A DNA stretch of 64,000 nucleotides from Flavobacteriaceae bacterium (GTDB lineage: Bacteria; Bacteroidota; Bacteroidia; Flavobacteriales; Flavobacteriaceae), in NCBI GenBank assembly GCA_024743095.1, contig JANSXF010000005.1:39140-103139 (forward strand), given 5' to 3'. Under the pieces are notes generated by a model. It worked only from the letters and a program-made list of their open reading frames with translations. It was not told the DNA's origin and did no database searches. Positions 63,278-64,000 of this stretch are shown here, piece after piece (position 1 is the first letter of the stretch; every line of letters begins with the position of its first letter). A program made the translations under genes and the position numbers.

Positions 63278-64000
63278 ATGTCAGTACAACTTCGAAGCAG
63301 AACCTTAAAATCGGGGGCAAAAAGTCTCTATTTGGATATCCATCACAATGGTGAAAGATGGAGAGAATTTCTAAAAATAAAAATACTTCCAAAAGATCCT
63401 TCTAAAATTGAAAAGAAAAGGGTTGCAGAAAGAATTCGTGCCAACAGGGAATTGGAGGTTTTGTCGGATGAAACAGGGCATATTCCCCAACACCTAAAAA
63501 AGATGAATTTTTTTGTCTTTGCAGAAAACTACATTCAAGAGTATAAAAACAAAGATGTACGTATCATTGCCAGTTCTGTGGAAAAATTTAAAGAAGCGGT
63601 CAACAACCAGCGGTTAACCATTTCAGCAATTAGCCCCAAAACAATGACCCTGTTCAAGGATTATTTGATTTATGATGCTGGTCTGGCTGGTGAAACTGCA
63701 CATAACTATTTTACCAGGTTCAAGAAGGTCTTAAAAGCCGCAAAGGTTCAAGGTTATCTTAAAGAAATGCCGACCACTGACATCCGGTTTTCCAATCCAA
63801 ATAAAGATGATACTTTAAAAAAGCAAGTGTTGGATATGGATGAATTACAAAAATTGGCTAATACCAGATGCGGAAATAATGAAATAAAAAGAGCCTTTTT
63901 GTTTGCTTGTTACACATCACTTGGTCTTGCTGAAATTAGAAAGCTCAAATGGAAGAATATCAACAAAGGTCGATTAATCACCAATAGAAATAAGACTGGA
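63278..64000 (+). CDS. tyrosine-type site-specific integrase (partial, cut by window edge)
   Basis: The 241 visible residues start at ATG 63278 and run off the window. The N-terminal arm-binding part (RTLKSGAKSLYLDIHHNGER) and the SAM-like core-binding domain (FFVFAENYIQEYKNKDVRII, ISPKTMTLFKDYLIYDAGLA) match Bacteroidota phage/conjugative-element integrases. The catalytic domain begins near residue 190 (LDMDELQKLANTRCGNNEIK). The first catalytic Arg, expected in a TGLRxSE block, appears replaced: the sequence is ACYTSLGLAEIRKLKW. The His/Arg/Tyr residues lie beyond the edge. It probably marks the start of a second integrated element. Confidence 0.9.
   Translation, partial: MSVQLRSRTLKSGAKSLYLDIHHNGERWREFLKIKILPKDPSKIEKKRVAERIRANRELEVLSDETGHIPQHLKKMNFFVFAENYIQEYKNKDVRIIASSVEKFKEAVNNQRLTISAISPKTMTLFKDYLIYDAGLAGETAHNYFTRFKKVLKAAKVQGYLKEMPTTDIRFSNPNKDDTLKKQVLDMDELQKLANTRCGNNEIKRAFLFACYTSLGLAEIRKLKWKNINKGRLITNRNKTG

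Overview
The window is typical of a marine member of the Flavobacteriaceae (Bacteroidota). It has SusC/SusD pairs, a polysaccharide utilisation locus (PUL) with a sulfatase, type IX secretion (T9SS) sorting signals, a PorP/SprF protein, TAnnTTTG-type promoter elements, and an AT-rich genome with few Shine-Dalgarno sequences. The exact genus cannot be read from the sequence.

Region 1 (1-37,240) is a galactose-centred PUL. From 19,173 leftward on the minus strand it encodes SusC, SusD, three giant FG-GAP/UnbV-ASPIC lipoproteins with one orphan lipoprotein between them, a formylglycine sulfatase and GalE. Decayed gene remnants lie on both sides of galE. A NUDIX-type regulator (minus) and galK-galT (plus) diverge at 20.5 kb. 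A second minus-strand operon from 35,212 down to 22,804 carries two DUF1680-clan proteins (GH127/GH146 type), a mutarotase, a GH2 enzyme, an MGH1-like glycosidase, a broken vSGLT-like Na+/galactose symporter and a TIM-barrel glycosidase. A GH43-like propeller protein diverges from it on the plus strand. A shared 24-nt motif lies upstream of susC, galK, the DUF1680 operon and the propeller gene, and it looks like one regulon. The likely substrate is a sulfated galactan carrying arabinofuranosyl or related side chains. Oligosaccharides would be taken up by SusCD, cleaved in the periplasm, and the galactose routed through the Leloir pathway. The region ends at a 22-nt 3' fragment of tRNA-Asp, which suggests the PUL sits on an integrated island.

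Region 2 (37.3-50.2 kb) looks like ordinary chromosome. It holds two ferritin-like proteins, then a GNAT enzyme, a bS21-type ribosomal protein and a small basic protein upstream of proC-proB-proA. A YegP-like protein, a precorrin-2 dehydrogenase, and a PorP/SprF protein paired with a nine-repeat DUF11 surface protein with a T9SS type B C-terminus follow.

Region 3 (50.2-63 kb) holds a candidate metal-handling cluster: a His/Cys-rich small protein, a TonB-dependent receptor and two His-rich DUF4625-like lipoproteins. It also holds nrdB-nrdA, with the ATP-cone on NrdB, a TSP3-repeat secreted protein, and a second TonB receptor preceded by a small Cys-rich protein interrupted by an in-frame TGA.

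Region 4 (63.1-64 kb) is the start of a tyrosine integrase cut by the window edge, probably the edge of a second mobile element. No rRNA, complete tRNA or CRISPR array was seen.
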